Position numbers and translations under genes: made by a program
Origin: Kiritimatiellia bacterium
Lineage (GTDB): Bacteria > Verrucomicrobiota > Kiritimatiellia > RFP12 > UBA1067
Length of the DNA stretch: 42,555 bases
Assembly: GCA_016296065.1 (NCBI GenBank)
Contig: JAEDKA010000033.1
Location: forward strand, 1-42,555
Reading direction: 5' to 3'
In this document: positions 31,347 through 41,131 of the stretch, piece by piece
How positions within the stretch are numbered: the first letter of the stretch is position 1
Layout: every line of letters begins with the position of its first letter
Notes under the pieces: model-generated
The model's database searches: none
The model's input: only the letters and a program-made list of their open reading frames with translations
Told to the model about the DNA's origin: nothing

Positions 31347-34300
31347 TCACTCTGTGGGCTGCTCGCCCCAGTCGTCCGCCCACCAGTCAGGCTCGCCCTG
31401 GTCGACGGCGAGGAGATTGAACGGAAGTGAGAACGTCCAGTTGCGCGACGTAGTCCTACCCGTCGTCTCGTTCTTTTCGGTAACCTTGAGCGCCTTGTAG
31501 CAGAAGCCAGCCGCTGCAACCTCGTCCGAGATTGGTGCGAGAGCGTCGCGGGAGAGGAGCAGAACGCCGTTGTGCTTGATGCCGGTGATCTCCTTCTGCG
31601 CAGTGCCGGCCTCGTTCTCGCTCCAGAGGGAGAAGGTGCCGGAGACAAGTCCGGTCGCGCGGGCAAGCTTGACCTGGACGTTGAGCGGGTTGACGCTCGA
31701 GACGAGGTCGTTGAGCCGTCCGTCCTTGACAAGGACCTTCTTGTCCGTTGCGAACGCGTCTCCAGCAACCTTCACCGTCGTCTCGTTGGGCTCCACGGAC
31801 GCGACGAAGTCGAATCCTGCGGCAAGGCTCTCCGTCGGGAATTCGGTGATATCGCCAGTCTCGACCTGAAGAGCGCAGTTAATGTAGTGGGCCTGGAGGT
31901 TGATGACTGTGTCGTAGAATCCGCCGACCGGATCAAGGTCGATCGAATAGCCCTCCTCGCCGAAGTAGGTGACGGCCGCATTGTCGTTCTTCCACACGAG
32001 CTGTTCGGAGGAGTCGACCACAACCGTGCCGGACTCATCTGCGTAGAGCCTCATCTCGCCGCCGAAGACAACGGGAGACTTGCCGAAGTAGAGCGGAACG
32101 CGCATCGAGTATCCATTGGCGGACGACTCGTCAGGGACGAGCGCGCACGCCTTGACGGAGAGCGAAGGCTTTGTCGCGCCGTCGGCGAGCATGCCGGCCG
32201 CCTTGACCGTGCCCTTGTTGTCGATCGTGAGAGTGACGTATCCGTTGCCCGCCGGGATTCCGTCGGACGCAGAAACGGCGCTCGGCGCGAGGGCGACGGT
32301 GTAGTATCCGGTGAAGTTCGTCACCGCCGTCAGGTAGTCCTGGATCTTGGCGTTGTTGCGGTAGATTGAGCCGCGGTAGACGATCTCCTCCTGATAGCCC
32401 TTGTTGTTTGCGTCGGGGACGTTCATGACGAGCGTCGCCGTGCCGCCGGCGCGCTGCCAGTCGTCAGGCGTGGCGGTAGCGCCAGACGCGACGGTGACCG
32501 TGAGGACGTTCGTCACCGTCACGGAGACGGACCTTCCGGTCTCCTCGTCGATCTTGTTGACCTTCTGCGCGAGCAGGAACTCCTTCGAGACGGTGTCATC
32601 CTCTTCGCCCTCGTCCCATCCGGTCGCAGCGAACGTGTAGTTCTTCCCTGCGAGGGCGACCTTGGCGGAGAGCTTCGCGGGGTTGGACGTGGAGGCGGTG
32701 AGCGTGACGGAGGCCATCGAGGGGAATCCGTTCGTCAGGGCCGATCCGTCCTCGGAGAGAAGTCCGAAGAACGTGCCGGTCTCAAGGCCGACCTGCTCGG
32801 TCTTCACCGTCGCGAGCTTCGGCGCCTTCTTTGCGTAGGCGGACTCTACGGTGTCCGTCGGTCTCGCCGTCTCCGTAAGCGTGACGACGCATTTGTCCAT
32901 TCCAATCGGGAAAGCCGCGGCGTACTCGCCCTCGGCGCGCTCGTCTTGCTCGAAGGCCTTGAGCTCCACGGAGAACGTCTTGGTGCCTTCATAGACCGCG
33001 ACAAGGTCGGGGATGAGCGATATCTCGATTGTCTTCGCCTTGTTGTCGCCGTCGGTCCACTCGATGACGCCGCTCTGCGGGACATAGTCGACGCCGGGCT
33101 GCGCAGTGCCCGCGACAGTTCCGTACTTTACGCGGACGTATCCGTCCTTGGCCGTGCGGTTTACGGTAAGCTTTACCGTCGCCGCGTTCTCCTTTGCGGA
33201 AACTGCGTTCTTCGCGAACTTGATCGCTCCGACGTTGGCGAACTTTCCGGCGAGCGTATAGCCGCCGTAGGACTTCGCGTCGTCGAAGCTGTGGACGGAG
33301 ACAATGTACTTTGCCTTGGTCTTCGGGAGCTCGAGCTGGCTCACGGAGGTGGCGTTCTCCACGACAGGCCCGATGTCGTCGTTGATGATCGAGAACACGA
33401 CGCCGTCACCCTCGGCCCCGCGGATAGCAAGGTCGTAGAAATATCCGTCGACGCCGGAGATTGCGAAGTTGTCGACATCTCCCTCCCAGAGAGTGCGCGT
33501 GGCATAGACGGTGTCAACGTTCTTCAGTGTGAGCGAGGTCGCTCCAGCGACAGTGTCATCCTTAGGATCGAACGTGTCGGTATACTTGACCTCGACGACC
33601 GTGGGCTCGCTCCCGGGCTTGACGTCGCCGGTCCAGGTCGTGGTCTCGGCCTTGTATCCCTTCACGGACGAGAACTTGATCGTCGGCCTTCCGCCGATGA
33701 GGACCGAGGATCCGCTCGGATACTTCACCGTCTCTGAGCCGATGGACCACGTAGCCGAAGGCGCTCCAGGCGTATTGACCTGGAGGATGCCGAGCGGAGT
33801 GGTGGTGTCAGATGAATAGGCGACCGTGCGGACGTTGTATGCGGGATAGTCGAGTCCGAGCGTCGTCGCCGTCCTCACGCGGATGTAGTATGCCTGGTTG
33901 GCCGTAGCCGTGAACTCGAAAAAGTTGCCCGACGCTGGATCGATCTTGTCGGAGACGACAACCTTCTCTGCGGAGCCGGAAACCGTGAAGACGGCGACAT
34001 CGAGTCGATAGGCTGAAGTCTCCTCGGGGTTCGCGAACTCAAAGCCCACGCGATAGGTAATATCCTTTCTTGCGGCGATCACAAACGTGTCGTACCAGTC
34101 AGTCGCCGAAAGCGCATGCGGTCCGTTAACGGATCCATCCTCGTCGGGGATGGACGATGCGGTGCCCGGCAGAGCCATGAGACCCGTCGCGCCTGCGATT
34201 ACGTCGTCGGACGAGTCCCATGCGTCTGGCGAGCCGTCGACCTTGTCGGCGAGCATAGCCTTGAGGGTGATCTCGCCTCCCGTCACAGGTTCGTTCGGAA

Positions 34301-35408
34301 GCAGGAAGTAGTTGCACACGCCGACGTAGTACGTGCCCGCCGCGGGCGCCTCAAGCACGGTCCTGGCGTCGAAGGAGTATCCGTCGATGGTCTCGTTCTT
34401 GGCGAGGACATTTCCCTTGGCATCATAAACAACCATAAGGATGCGGTTCGTCGCACCGGACGTCTCGAACGCGCGGCGCTCGCCCTTGGCGAGGGTGATT
34501 GAGCACAGCGCCTCGTCAATCACGTTGTCGCCGTAATTCCAGTTCGCGATCTGGCGCCCGGGCACGAACGTCGCCTCGTATCCGTTCGCGGCGGTGAGGG
34601 GGATGAGGTCGTGGTTCGCGGGGAGCCTTGCCGTCAGCATCTGATATGTCACGGAGAACGTCGCGTTGGTGCCTTCGGCGACGATCTCGTAATTGCCGGA
34701 CACCGTCGGTGCAAGAACCAAAGACATGTTGCCGGGCGCCGCAACGTCTTCATATGTCTCGAACTCCTCGTCGTCGCCGGTGTCGACAGACAGCGTTACC
34801 GGACTGTCGACGGTGCCACCGGAAGTGGAAATTCGATACATGTGGTTGGCGGTGAGCCTTGCCGTCATGTAGTACGAACCATCGAGGAATGCATCCGTCA
34901 AGGATACCGGCTTGTTGCTGAAAGTCAGAGCACGCGGATTGTCCTCCGATCCGACCGGAACGAACGAGCGGTACCCGTTAGCCGAATTAAGAGTGGCAGA
35001 CATGCCGATCTCGCCCGAAACCTGGATGTAGAACGTCACCTTCGAGGGATCGTCCTCATCCCAGTCGCCGGAAGCGAGCCTCGCGAACTTCACTGTATCG
35101 GTTTCGTCGGACTCGAACTGGGTGTAGTAGTCCTTTTCGAAGTCTGTGTAGACATACAGCTCCATGTCGTCTACGTTGCCGCCCTCGAGCCAGATTGAAT
35201 ACGCGGCCCCCTTCGAGAGCGTCACTTTGTAGTAGTATACGCCTGTATCGGAAAACTCCTTCCATTCGGGATCCCACTCGTTGACGAGCGTCACTGTCTG
35301 GGAACCCTTGATTGCAACGGCCTTCGATTCGCAGTTGCCAGCCGCGGCGGCGGCAACTGCCGCCGAACCCACGAGGGCGGCAAGCGCAGCAAAGAGAAAC
35401 TTTTTCAT
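31347..35408 (-). CDS. Giant secreted protein with PPC-like and Calx-beta domains
   Basis: A 1353-aa exported protein with a signal peptide (MKKFLFAALAALVGSAAVAA) and an AAAGGAG ribosome binding site. The first half holds several beta-sandwich units like bacterial pre-peptidase C-terminal domains, with the patterns Y-Y-Y-K-V-T-L, A-A-G-T-Y-Y-V-G-V and A-Y-Y-I-R-V-R. A Calx-beta domain follows in the middle: FAKNAVSAKENAATVKLTV, GVDYVPQSGVIEW, KTFSVEL. The C-terminal part has a module starting GYYTVALAP and a final segment TGLVSGTFSL with GVLLLS, both shared with the next gene upstream. It is acidic, with few cysteines. It is probably a surface or matrix protein that binds calcium; no catalytic motif is visible. 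It is last in a three-gene operon. Confidence 0.78.
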   Translation of the reverse strand: MKKFLFAALAALVGSAAVAAAAAGNCESKAVAIKGSQTVTLVNEWDPEWKEFSDTGVYYYKVTLSKGAAYSIWLEGGNVDDMELYVYTDFEKDYYTQFESDETDTVKFARLASGDWDEDDPSKVTFYIQVSGEIGMSATLNSANGYRSFVPVGSEDNPRALTFSNKPVSLTDAFLDGSYYMTARLTANHMYRISTSGGTVDSPVTLSVDTGDDEEFETYEDVAAPGNMSLVLAPTVSGNYEIVAEGTNATFSVTYQMLTARLPANHDLIPLTAANGYEATFVPGRQIANWNYGDNVIDEALCSITLAKGERRAFETSGATNRILMVVYDAKGNVLAKNETIDGYSFDARTVLEAPAAGTYYVGVCNYFLLPNEPVTGGEITLKAMLADKVDGSPDAWDSSDDVIAGATGLMALPGTASSIPDEDGSVNGPHALSATDWYDTFVIAARKDITYRVGFEFANPEETSAYRLDVAVFTVSGSAEKVVVSDKIDPASGNFFEFTATANQAYYIRVRTATTLGLDYPAYNVRTVAYSSDTTTPLGILQVNTPGAPSATWSIGSETVKYPSGSSVLIGGRPTIKFSSVKGYKAETTTWTGDVKPGSEPTVVEVKYTDTFDPKDDTVAGATSLTLKNVDTVYATRTLWEGDVDNFAISGVDGYFYDLAIRGAEGDGVVFSIINDDIGPVVENATSVSQLELPKTKAKYIVSVHSFDDAKSYGGYTLAGKFANVGAIKFAKNAVSAKENAATVKLTVNRTAKDGYVRVKYGTVAGTAQPGVDYVPQSGVIEWTDGDNKAKTIEISLIPDLVAVYEGTKTFSVELKAFEQDERAEGEYAAAFPIGMDKCVVTLTETARPTDTVESAYAKKAPKLATVKTEQVGLETGTFFGLLSEDGSALTNGFPSMASVTLTASTSNPAKLSAKVALAGKNYTFAATGWDEGEEDDTVSKEFLLAQKVNKIDEETGRSVSVTVTNVLTVTVASGATATPDDWQRAGGTATLVMNVPDANNKGYQEEIVYRGSIYRNNAKIQDYLTAVTNFTGYYTVALAPSAVSASDGIPAGNGYVTLTIDNKGTVKAAGMLADGATKPSLSVKACALVPDESSANGYSMRVPLYFGKSPVVFGGEMRLYADESGTVVVDSSEQLVWKNDNAAVTYFGEEGYSIDLDPVGGFYDTVINLQAHYINCALQVETGDITEFPTESLAAGFDFVASVEPNETTVKVAGDAFATDKKVLVKDGRLNDLVSSVNPLNVQVKLARATGLVSGTFSLWSENEAGTAQKEITGIKHNGVLLLSRDALAPISDEVAAAGFCYKALKVTEKNETTGRTTSRNWTFSLPFNLLAVDQGEPDWWADDWGEQPTE

Positions 35409-35439
35409 GATGTAAATCGCTCCTTTCTTGAATTACGCG

Positions 35440-38400
35440 TCATTCAGCCTTGACATTGCCGCCGCGCTTGACGGTAACGGTCTTGTTGCGACCGCCGACC
35501 TGGTAGCCGATCTTGTCGCTGAAGAAGAACGTACCGTTGATGAACGGCCTGTATTCTGTGTTGATATCGCCGGGGCCGCAATCGAGGCACCCGGGGCCCC
35601 ATCCCTGGAGCAGGACGCCCTTCCACTGCGCGCTGACGAGTTTAGTGCCAAACGTGATCTTGACCGATCCGCGTACGACACCCGTGGAGCGGTTGAGCGT
35701 GAGCGTAAGCCCGGCAGGCGCGCCAGGCGCGAACGAGAGGCGCGCAGGCGCGACGACGACCGTCGCAACAGGCGATGCGCCGGGCTCGCCGTATGAGACG
35801 TCCGTGAGCGCAGACGTGTCGAACACGGCCGTCGGGCTGTTCGTCTCGTATGCCTCCTCGCAGCAGGCGGCAAGGTCGAGCCCAGGGTCGAACGGCCCGC
35901 CGTGGACGCCGAGCTCCACGATGTAGTCGGCATTTGCCTCCGCATCGCGCTCGACGTGCTCCCAGCACGAATTGACGCCGTCTGCTGCCATGACGCTCCG
36001 CGCCTCGCGGCGCTCATATCCGCCGGCGAGCACCTTGAGGAGGACCGACAGCGCGTCGCTCGTCGAGGCCTTGAACACGGGAAGCGTTCCCCACTCCTCG
36101 CCATAAGTCATCACGGACGAGCCCGAGATGGCCGTGCCGTTTGGGAGGACTCCCGCCCAGGTGAACTTGCCCGCGTTGACGGCGGAAGACGTGTTCATCT
36201 TGAGCGTAAGGTATCCGGTGCCGCGCGGCGCAAGGCCCTCCGTATCCTCGTCGACTCCAGCGAAGGAAAGCGCCACGGTGTAGTATCCGGCCCAGGCGGA
36301 CGCCGGATTGGACTTGCTCCAGGCGCTTCCTGCCTCGACGGTCGCGTCAAGCGAGATGCCTGGATAGTTCGGATCGGTCAGGACAAAGTCGACGCTGCCG
36401 TCGGCCTGCGCTATTACGGAAAGCGTATAGCCGCTCTTCGTGGAGCTAAGCTCGGCGGAGAGGTCCTTGGAGGCTGCATCGAACTCGTTCCAGTTCTTCG
36501 CGGAGAAGGACACAGTTCCGAATTCGCAGGAGTACTTGGCGCTCACATTGCCCTTGGTCGGGACCGTGACCTGCAGAACGCCAGCCAGCCTATTGTTCAC
36601 ATCGTTGATCACCGGGATGTCCTTGAAGGTGCGGGACACAGCCACCGTCGGATTCGCCGTCTCCGGCGAAGAAACGGGGTCGGTCGGATCGATCACCACG
36701 ATCGTCAGCTCGAGCGAGAGTCCAGCCGTGGCACCGTCTTTCGCGCGGTACACCACCGTGTACGTTCCGGCCTTTGCCGTCGTCGCGCCGAAGAGCGCCA
36801 GCGCGTTGGCCTCCGCGTCATACGCGACCTTTAGTCCGGACGGCAGCGTGCCGAGCGTCTTGGAGAACGTCATGCGTCCAGTCGGCGCCTCCGCAAGAGC
36901 GAACGTGTTGGACGACGCGACATAGCGGTAAAGGGTCAGCGAAGCCGAGTTTTCAGCGAACTCCGGTGCCGAATCAGGCACGGAAACCACCGTCACGGCG
37001 TTGGACGCGGAGAGGACCTTGAGACCGCCGGTCGGATTGGAGAGCGTGAGCCTTGCGGTCTTGCCGGCGGCGAGTCCGCTAACCAGGATCGACTTCTCCT
37101 CGAACTTGTGCGTGCCCCAGGAGACGATGCCGTTCTCGACATCGCCGGAGAGCGTCACCCCCGCGGCCGTCGTGGAGACCTTCACCGAGACGGGACCGTC
37201 GGAAGCCTCGACGCGCCCGACCTTCACCGTCGCGCCTGCGGACGCCTTCGCGTAGACCGTTGCCTTGGCGGAGAAGAACGGATCCGCCCCGACGAACGCT
37301 GCCTTGCCGGGCGACTGGGTGTCGTTCTCGTTGACGTTGATCACAAATGTCGACGTCCCGAGCTCCGATTCGCCTTCCGTAACCGACAGAAGGAGCGTCA
37401 CCTTGCCCTGGCCGTCATAGCGGACGTCGTCAAGTATCGTAACGGGCACCTCGACTGTGACGTCGTCGCCTTCATCCCAGGTCGTCTCGAAAGGCTCGAA
37501 CTCGAACTTGGCCTTTCCGTCGCTGTCGTAGAGATCCGTGTTCTCGGCGTCAAGAGTGACGGACACCGTGACAGCCCCGGAAACGCCGCCAGCACGCGCG
37601 ATGGGCACTGCAACGATGCCGGCGTCCTCGCGGACGGAACGCGACGCCGCAGTGAAGCCGACCTCGCCCGGATGCCAGATCTGATAGGACACCTTCGAGC
37701 CAGGAGTGACGGCGAGAACCGCACGGTACGTCTCGTTGGCAATCCAGAGTCCATTGGTCTCGGTGAAGGAAGTCGCGAGGTCCAACCACGCGCCTTCGAG
37801 CTTGTAGACCTCTCCCTCGACGACATCAAGCGTGACCTGCGAGGAAACAGGCGTGTACTCCGCCGCAACCTCGCCGGGGGTCAGCACCGGAGATGAACCA
37901 ACGCCAACCACAAATGGCTCAGCGTCTGCAGTAGGCGTAGCGGCTACCACCTTCAGGACGAAGGTGCCCTTCGCGTCCTCTGCAGAAAACTCATGCACAA
38001 GCGCCGATCCTGCAGCTGCGTCTGCCACCGCCTCCGGCATGACAACCGTTTCCGTAGATACCACCTTGCCGTCGCCGTCCTTCCTGACAAGCTGATGCTC
38101 GACTAGCTTGACGAGGGACAGAGAAACGGAGAACGGCGAATCGTTCGAGGAGATGTAAAGACTGACCTTTCCCGAGGGAAGGTTCTCGAGAAGCATGGTC
38201 TGCTGCGGAGCATTGACGGAAAGCTCGACGTCGGCGCCGAGTCCGACCTGCAGCGAAAGAGGCGTAGTCGTCGCGTAACGTCCGGCCTCGCGCGCCTCGG
38301 AGGCGTTCTTGAAGAGATCCGCAAGACGCGTCATGCTGTCCGCAGAATCGTATTTATAGCGCTTCTCGGAATCACGGTCAGACGAGGAGACCGTAGCCCA

Positions 38401-39918
38401 GCGCCCGACGATCTTGCCGGCCTTGTCGAGGAGAATCATTGTAGGATAACCCGTGCGGTACGCATCGGGCGTCGCATAGGCGCCTCCGACATATCCAAGC
38501 TCGAGATTGCGCTGGAGGACAGCCTCCGCATCTTCCGGCGCGATGCCCTTGCGCGAAAGATAGGACGTGCCGGAGGCAGTGCCGTTGCCGGACGTGCCGG
38601 ACTTGTAGCTGAGAAGCGAAGGACCCGCGCCGGACGGCGTCGCATTGACGCTCATCACCTCGTTGGTGGCATTGTACGAGTCGTACTTGCCGCGCCTGAG
38701 GTTGTCAAGGCAGACGAGGGACACGTTCTTCTCCGCCACGAACGTGGCGAACGCTTCGGTTTCAAGGACGTAGTGGTCGAGACCACGGCACCACGGACAC
38801 CAAAGTGCGCCGGTAACGTAGACGAGCGTGTACGCGTCCCCGGTCTGCGCAGCCGTGCGCGCAAGCGCAACGTCGAGGTCCATCGTCCACTCGCCGGCCT
38901 GCAGCGTGTCAGCCGTGCGCTCGCCGATCCAAAGCGGATTGGTCGTTGAGTTTTCCTGCTCGTCGACGCACTCCACAGCAGTGGAGGACATGAGGTCGCC
39001 AGTCTCAGGATTGTACATCTTAAGCTCTATGCGCGCCCCGGCGGAATAGTAGGTGCTGCCGAAGTTGGGAATCTCAATCACCTGGTTTGTGACGTTGGCA
39101 GACCAGGAGAACTCGAAGCTTCCGCTGGGCGCACCCAGGAGCTTGGTTGAGCGAACGATCTCTATTGTCTGGCTTGCAGCTGCCGTGGTTGAGCGGCGGA
39201 GCGGGATGTAAAGGCTCTGCGTATCCGGCTCGATCTGCAGGGAATCCCCCTCGGGGACGTCGAAGAACCCACCATCGTAGGAAACAGGATTCCACCCCTC
39301 GAACGCCTTTTCGAGGCGCTTGGTGATATTCTCGATTCGCTGAGGAATCGTATTGTCCGCAAAAGAGAGAAATATCGTGTTCAGAGCCAACGGATCGCCG
39401 CCCTTGATGTTGGCGCAGAATTCATCGCCGGTCATTCGGACGTTCACGCCCTTTTCCTTCCACCACATGACCACAAACGGAAACGCGCCAAGCTTACGCC
39501 CGCCTTCGTAGTACATCCAATTGTACCACTTACTGTTCTTCTGGTCAGGAAGACCAGCCTCGCCGCCCGCCATAATGCAGCAGATCACCTGTCCCTGGTT
39601 ATGGGTAGCCTGCCACTCCTTGAACGCATCCTGAATGAAGCAGTACTCCGTGTACCAGCAGTGGATGCATGATGCGTTGCCCCATACCGCCAGCAAGGGC
39701 ATTCCGTTGTCGTCGGCATACTTCTTGCAGACTTCCATGTTCGTATACCACTTGCCGGGCTCAAGCTTCATGCCGGGCGAAGCATACTCCGCACCGAAGG
39801 CAGCGCCAGGCTTCCCAGCCGGCAGCTCGTACGGATACATCGTCTTACTGAAGCCAAAAGCCTCCACAGCGCCCAAAATGGCGATGCAGAGAGCCGATAG
39901 TCTTGCGAATCTGTTCAT
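35440..39918 (-). CDS. Giant secreted protein with two thioredoxin-like and Calx-beta domains
   Basis: A 1492-aa exported protein with a signal peptide (hydrophobic to GAVEAFG) and a good AAGGAG ribosome binding site. Two thioredoxin-like domains are visible. The first has NASCIHCW (C84, C87) with a likely cis-proline in GAFPFVV. The second has GALWCPWCRG (C374, C377) with TGYPTMILLDKAGKIVGRW as its cis-proline and last strand. A Calx-beta domain lies near 740-860 (VREDAGIVAVPIARAGG, WDEGDDVTVEVPV) and an Ig/cadherin-like domain near 990-1090. The module GYYTVALSFAG and a C-terminal TGVVRGSVKI segment are shared with the gene downstream. It could act in disulfide exchange outside the cytoplasm or carry redox domains for anchoring; the activity is inferred only from the CxxC motifs. 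Confidence 0.8.
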   Translation of the reverse strand: MNRFARLSALCIAILGAVEAFGFSKTMYPYELPAGKPGAAFGAEYASPGMKLEPGKWYTNMEVCKKYADDNGMPLLAVWGNASCIHCWYTEYCFIQDAFKEWQATHNQGQVICCIMAGGEAGLPDQKNSKWYNWMYYEGGRKLGAFPFVVMWWKEKGVNVRMTGDEFCANIKGGDPLALNTIFLSFADNTIPQRIENITKRLEKAFEGWNPVSYDGGFFDVPEGDSLQIEPDTQSLYIPLRRSTTAAASQTIEIVRSTKLLGAPSGSFEFSWSANVTNQVIEIPNFGSTYYSAGARIELKMYNPETGDLMSSTAVECVDEQENSTTNPLWIGERTADTLQAGEWTMDLDVALARTAAQTGDAYTLVYVTGALWCPWCRGLDHYVLETEAFATFVAEKNVSLVCLDNLRRGKYDSYNATNEVMSVNATPSGAGPSLLSYKSGTSGNGTASGTSYLSRKGIAPEDAEAVLQRNLELGYVGGAYATPDAYRTGYPTMILLDKAGKIVGRWATVSSSDRDSEKRYKYDSADSMTRLADLFKNASEAREAGRYATTTPLSLQVGLGADVELSVNAPQQTMLLENLPSGKVSLYISSNDSPFSVSLSLVKLVEHQLVRKDGDGKVVSTETVVMPEAVADAAAGSALVHEFSAEDAKGTFVLKVVAATPTADAEPFVVGVGSSPVLTPGEVAAEYTPVSSQVTLDVVEGEVYKLEGAWLDLATSFTETNGLWIANETYRAVLAVTPGSKVSYQIWHPGEVGFTAASRSVREDAGIVAVPIARAGGVSGAVTVSVTLDAENTDLYDSDGKAKFEFEPFETTWDEGDDVTVEVPVTILDDVRYDGQGKVTLLLSVTEGESELGTSTFVINVNENDTQSPGKAAFVGADPFFSAKATVYAKASAGATVKVGRVEASDGPVSVKVSTTAAGVTLSGDVENGIVSWGTHKFEEKSILVSGLAAGKTARLTLSNPTGGLKVLSASNAVTVVSVPDSAPEFAENSASLTLYRYVASSNTFALAEAPTGRMTFSKTLGTLPSGLKVAYDAEANALALFGATTAKAGTYTVVYRAKDGATAGLSLELTIVVIDPTDPVSSPETANPTVAVSRTFKDIPVINDVNNRLAGVLQVTVPTKGNVSAKYSCEFGTVSFSAKNWNEFDAASKDLSAELSSTKSGYTLSVIAQADGSVDFVLTDPNYPGISLDATVEAGSAWSKSNPASAWAGYYTVALSFAGVDEDTEGLAPRGTGYLTLKMNTSSAVNAGKFTWAGVLPNGTAISGSSVMTYGEEWGTLPVFKASTSDALSVLLKVLAGGYERREARSVMAADGVNSCWEHVERDAEANADYIVELGVHGGPFDPGLDLAACCEEAYETNSPTAVFDTSALTDVSYGEPGASPVATVVVAPARLSFAPGAPAGLTLTLNRSTGVVRGSVKITFGTKLVSAQWKGVLLQGWGPGCLDCGPGDINTEYRPFINGTFFFSDKIGYQVGGRNKTVTVKRGGNVKAE

Positions 39919-39933
39919 TATTATCTCCTTCTT

Positions 39934-41010
39934 TTAAATCTCGGCATTGTAGACGAAGTTCGTCCCCTGGGGATATTCGATCTTCATCCCGTCATGCAGT
40001 TCCTTGAAAAAGCTCATTTGTGCATTCTTCATCTTCCATTTCGTCAGCGCCTCACGGACATGCTCGCGAGTGCGGGGCTCTGGATCTGGAACAATCATAT
40101 AGAATCCGATTCTGGATAGAGTGACATTCGCCACAAGTTCGGATGCCAAAGAGGGCTCAAGCGGGCCGTCCGAGCGATCCACTATCTTCACAATCGCAAG
40201 CCCGTCGGGTACGTCAAAAGGTCCGCCAATGCTGCCGACCGGAGCCGAAAACGCCCAATCCCTAAGCTTTTCGTTCGCAATCTCGCTGTATTCATCCATC
40301 GTCCAGCGTTCCGCTTCGTCCGGACCAAACACGCTGTATTTCTTCGCCGCCTCGACGAAGTCAAGTCCGTTGGTTACCTGGTTAAGGACGTTAGAAGCAG
40401 TTGCCCAGGTCACTGCATTCGACGCCACCGCAAAATCATGGTACTTGTCCATGCGCTCAAGACCCTCGTCAATCTCCTTCTCGGAGACGGAAAAGCCTCC
40501 GCCGTTGAAGATCTCCCTAGCGCTTTCCATGCGGCTCGGTACGAGAAGCTGTCCTCTTAAATACTCTGCATCAACCTTGTTGGCCGCTGCGAACTGCGCA
40601 AGGTCGCCCTTGAAGCCGAAGGCGGAAAGCGACTTCTCGATAATCGCATCATCAGCTTCTTCGGAAGGTTTGAAATCGTGCTTTGTCAAATATTCATCTA
40701 CAAGAATCTGATTGACAAGTTCGGGTAGAATGCTGCCAGCGCGGCTTGCCAGAAACTGCGGGCGCGCCGCCTCCACCTTATCGGCAGGCTGCTTTCTGCT
40801 CTGATAGTTGAAAATCGCCGTCTCTACACCAACGCGGCGAAGATAGTCGTCGCTCGTCACGGACCTACCGTTGACCTTGACGAGGACCAGTCCTGGCTTA
40901 AGGGCGGCAAGATCAATCGGCTCCTTCGATGCCGAGGGCGTCAATTCAGCCTCACGGGAACATCCTGCGACCATTGCTGCAACTGCCAAAACTAGCGGGA
41001 AGAACTTCAT
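39934..41010 (-). CDS. SurA/PpiC-like peptidyl-prolyl isomerase lipoprotein
   Basis: A 358-aa lipoprotein counted from MKFFPLVLAVAAMVAGC, whose lipobox VAGC gives C17 as the lipidated residue. A start eight codons earlier (TTG at 41034) is open, but the signal sequence fits the ATG at 41010. VKVNGRSVTSDDYLRR is typical of the SurA N-terminal domain. The later stretch LDFVEAAKKYSVFGPDEAERW followed by GSIGGPFDVPDGLAIVKIVD has the shape of a parvulin domain, somewhat degenerate. It would help fold exported proteins. The two giant secreted proteins follow within 15 and 31 nt and are natural clients. No strong Shine-Dalgarno sequence is seen. Confidence 0.8.
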   Translation of the reverse strand: MKFFPLVLAVAAMVAGCSREAELTPSASKEPIDLAALKPGLVLVKVNGRSVTSDDYLRRVGVETAIFNYQSRKQPADKVEAARPQFLASRAGSILPELVNQILVDEYLTKHDFKPSEEADDAIIEKSLSAFGFKGDLAQFAAANKVDAEYLRGQLLVPSRMESAREIFNGGGFSVSEKEIDEGLERMDKYHDFAVASNAVTWATASNVLNQVTNGLDFVEAAKKYSVFGPDEAERWTMDEYSEIANEKLRDWAFSAPVGSIGGPFDVPDGLAIVKIVDRSDGPLEPSLASELVANVTLSRIGFYMIVPDPEPRTREHVREALTKWKMKNAQMSFFKELHDGMKIEYPQGTNFVYNAEI

Positions 41011-41049
41011 TTCCAAAATACTTCGACTAGACAAACACTTAAAGAGGGG

Positions 41050-41091
41050 AAAAAATCAGGGGTGGCTGATGAATTTATCATCTACCACCCC
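41050..41091 (-). terminator. Terminator of the small secreted protein gene
   Basis: The hairpin arms 41059-41072 and 41078-41091 pair as GGGGTGG with CCACCCC, plus five or six more pairs with two mismatches. On the minus strand a TTTTTT tract follows directly. It ends the gene at 41132. Read-through would feed the lipoprotein operon, for which I found no separate promoter. Confidence 0.8.
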
Positions 41092-41131
41092 CGACCTTGA
41101 ACCGTTATTGATTCAATGACTCATCGTCAGC

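Noticed and set aside
31190..31768. N-terminal extension of PPDK to the upstream start at 31768
   Set aside because: The extra 193 residues are arginine- and serine-rich, cross a strong terminator (31289-31321) and overlap the neighbouring gene; the family start fits 31189.
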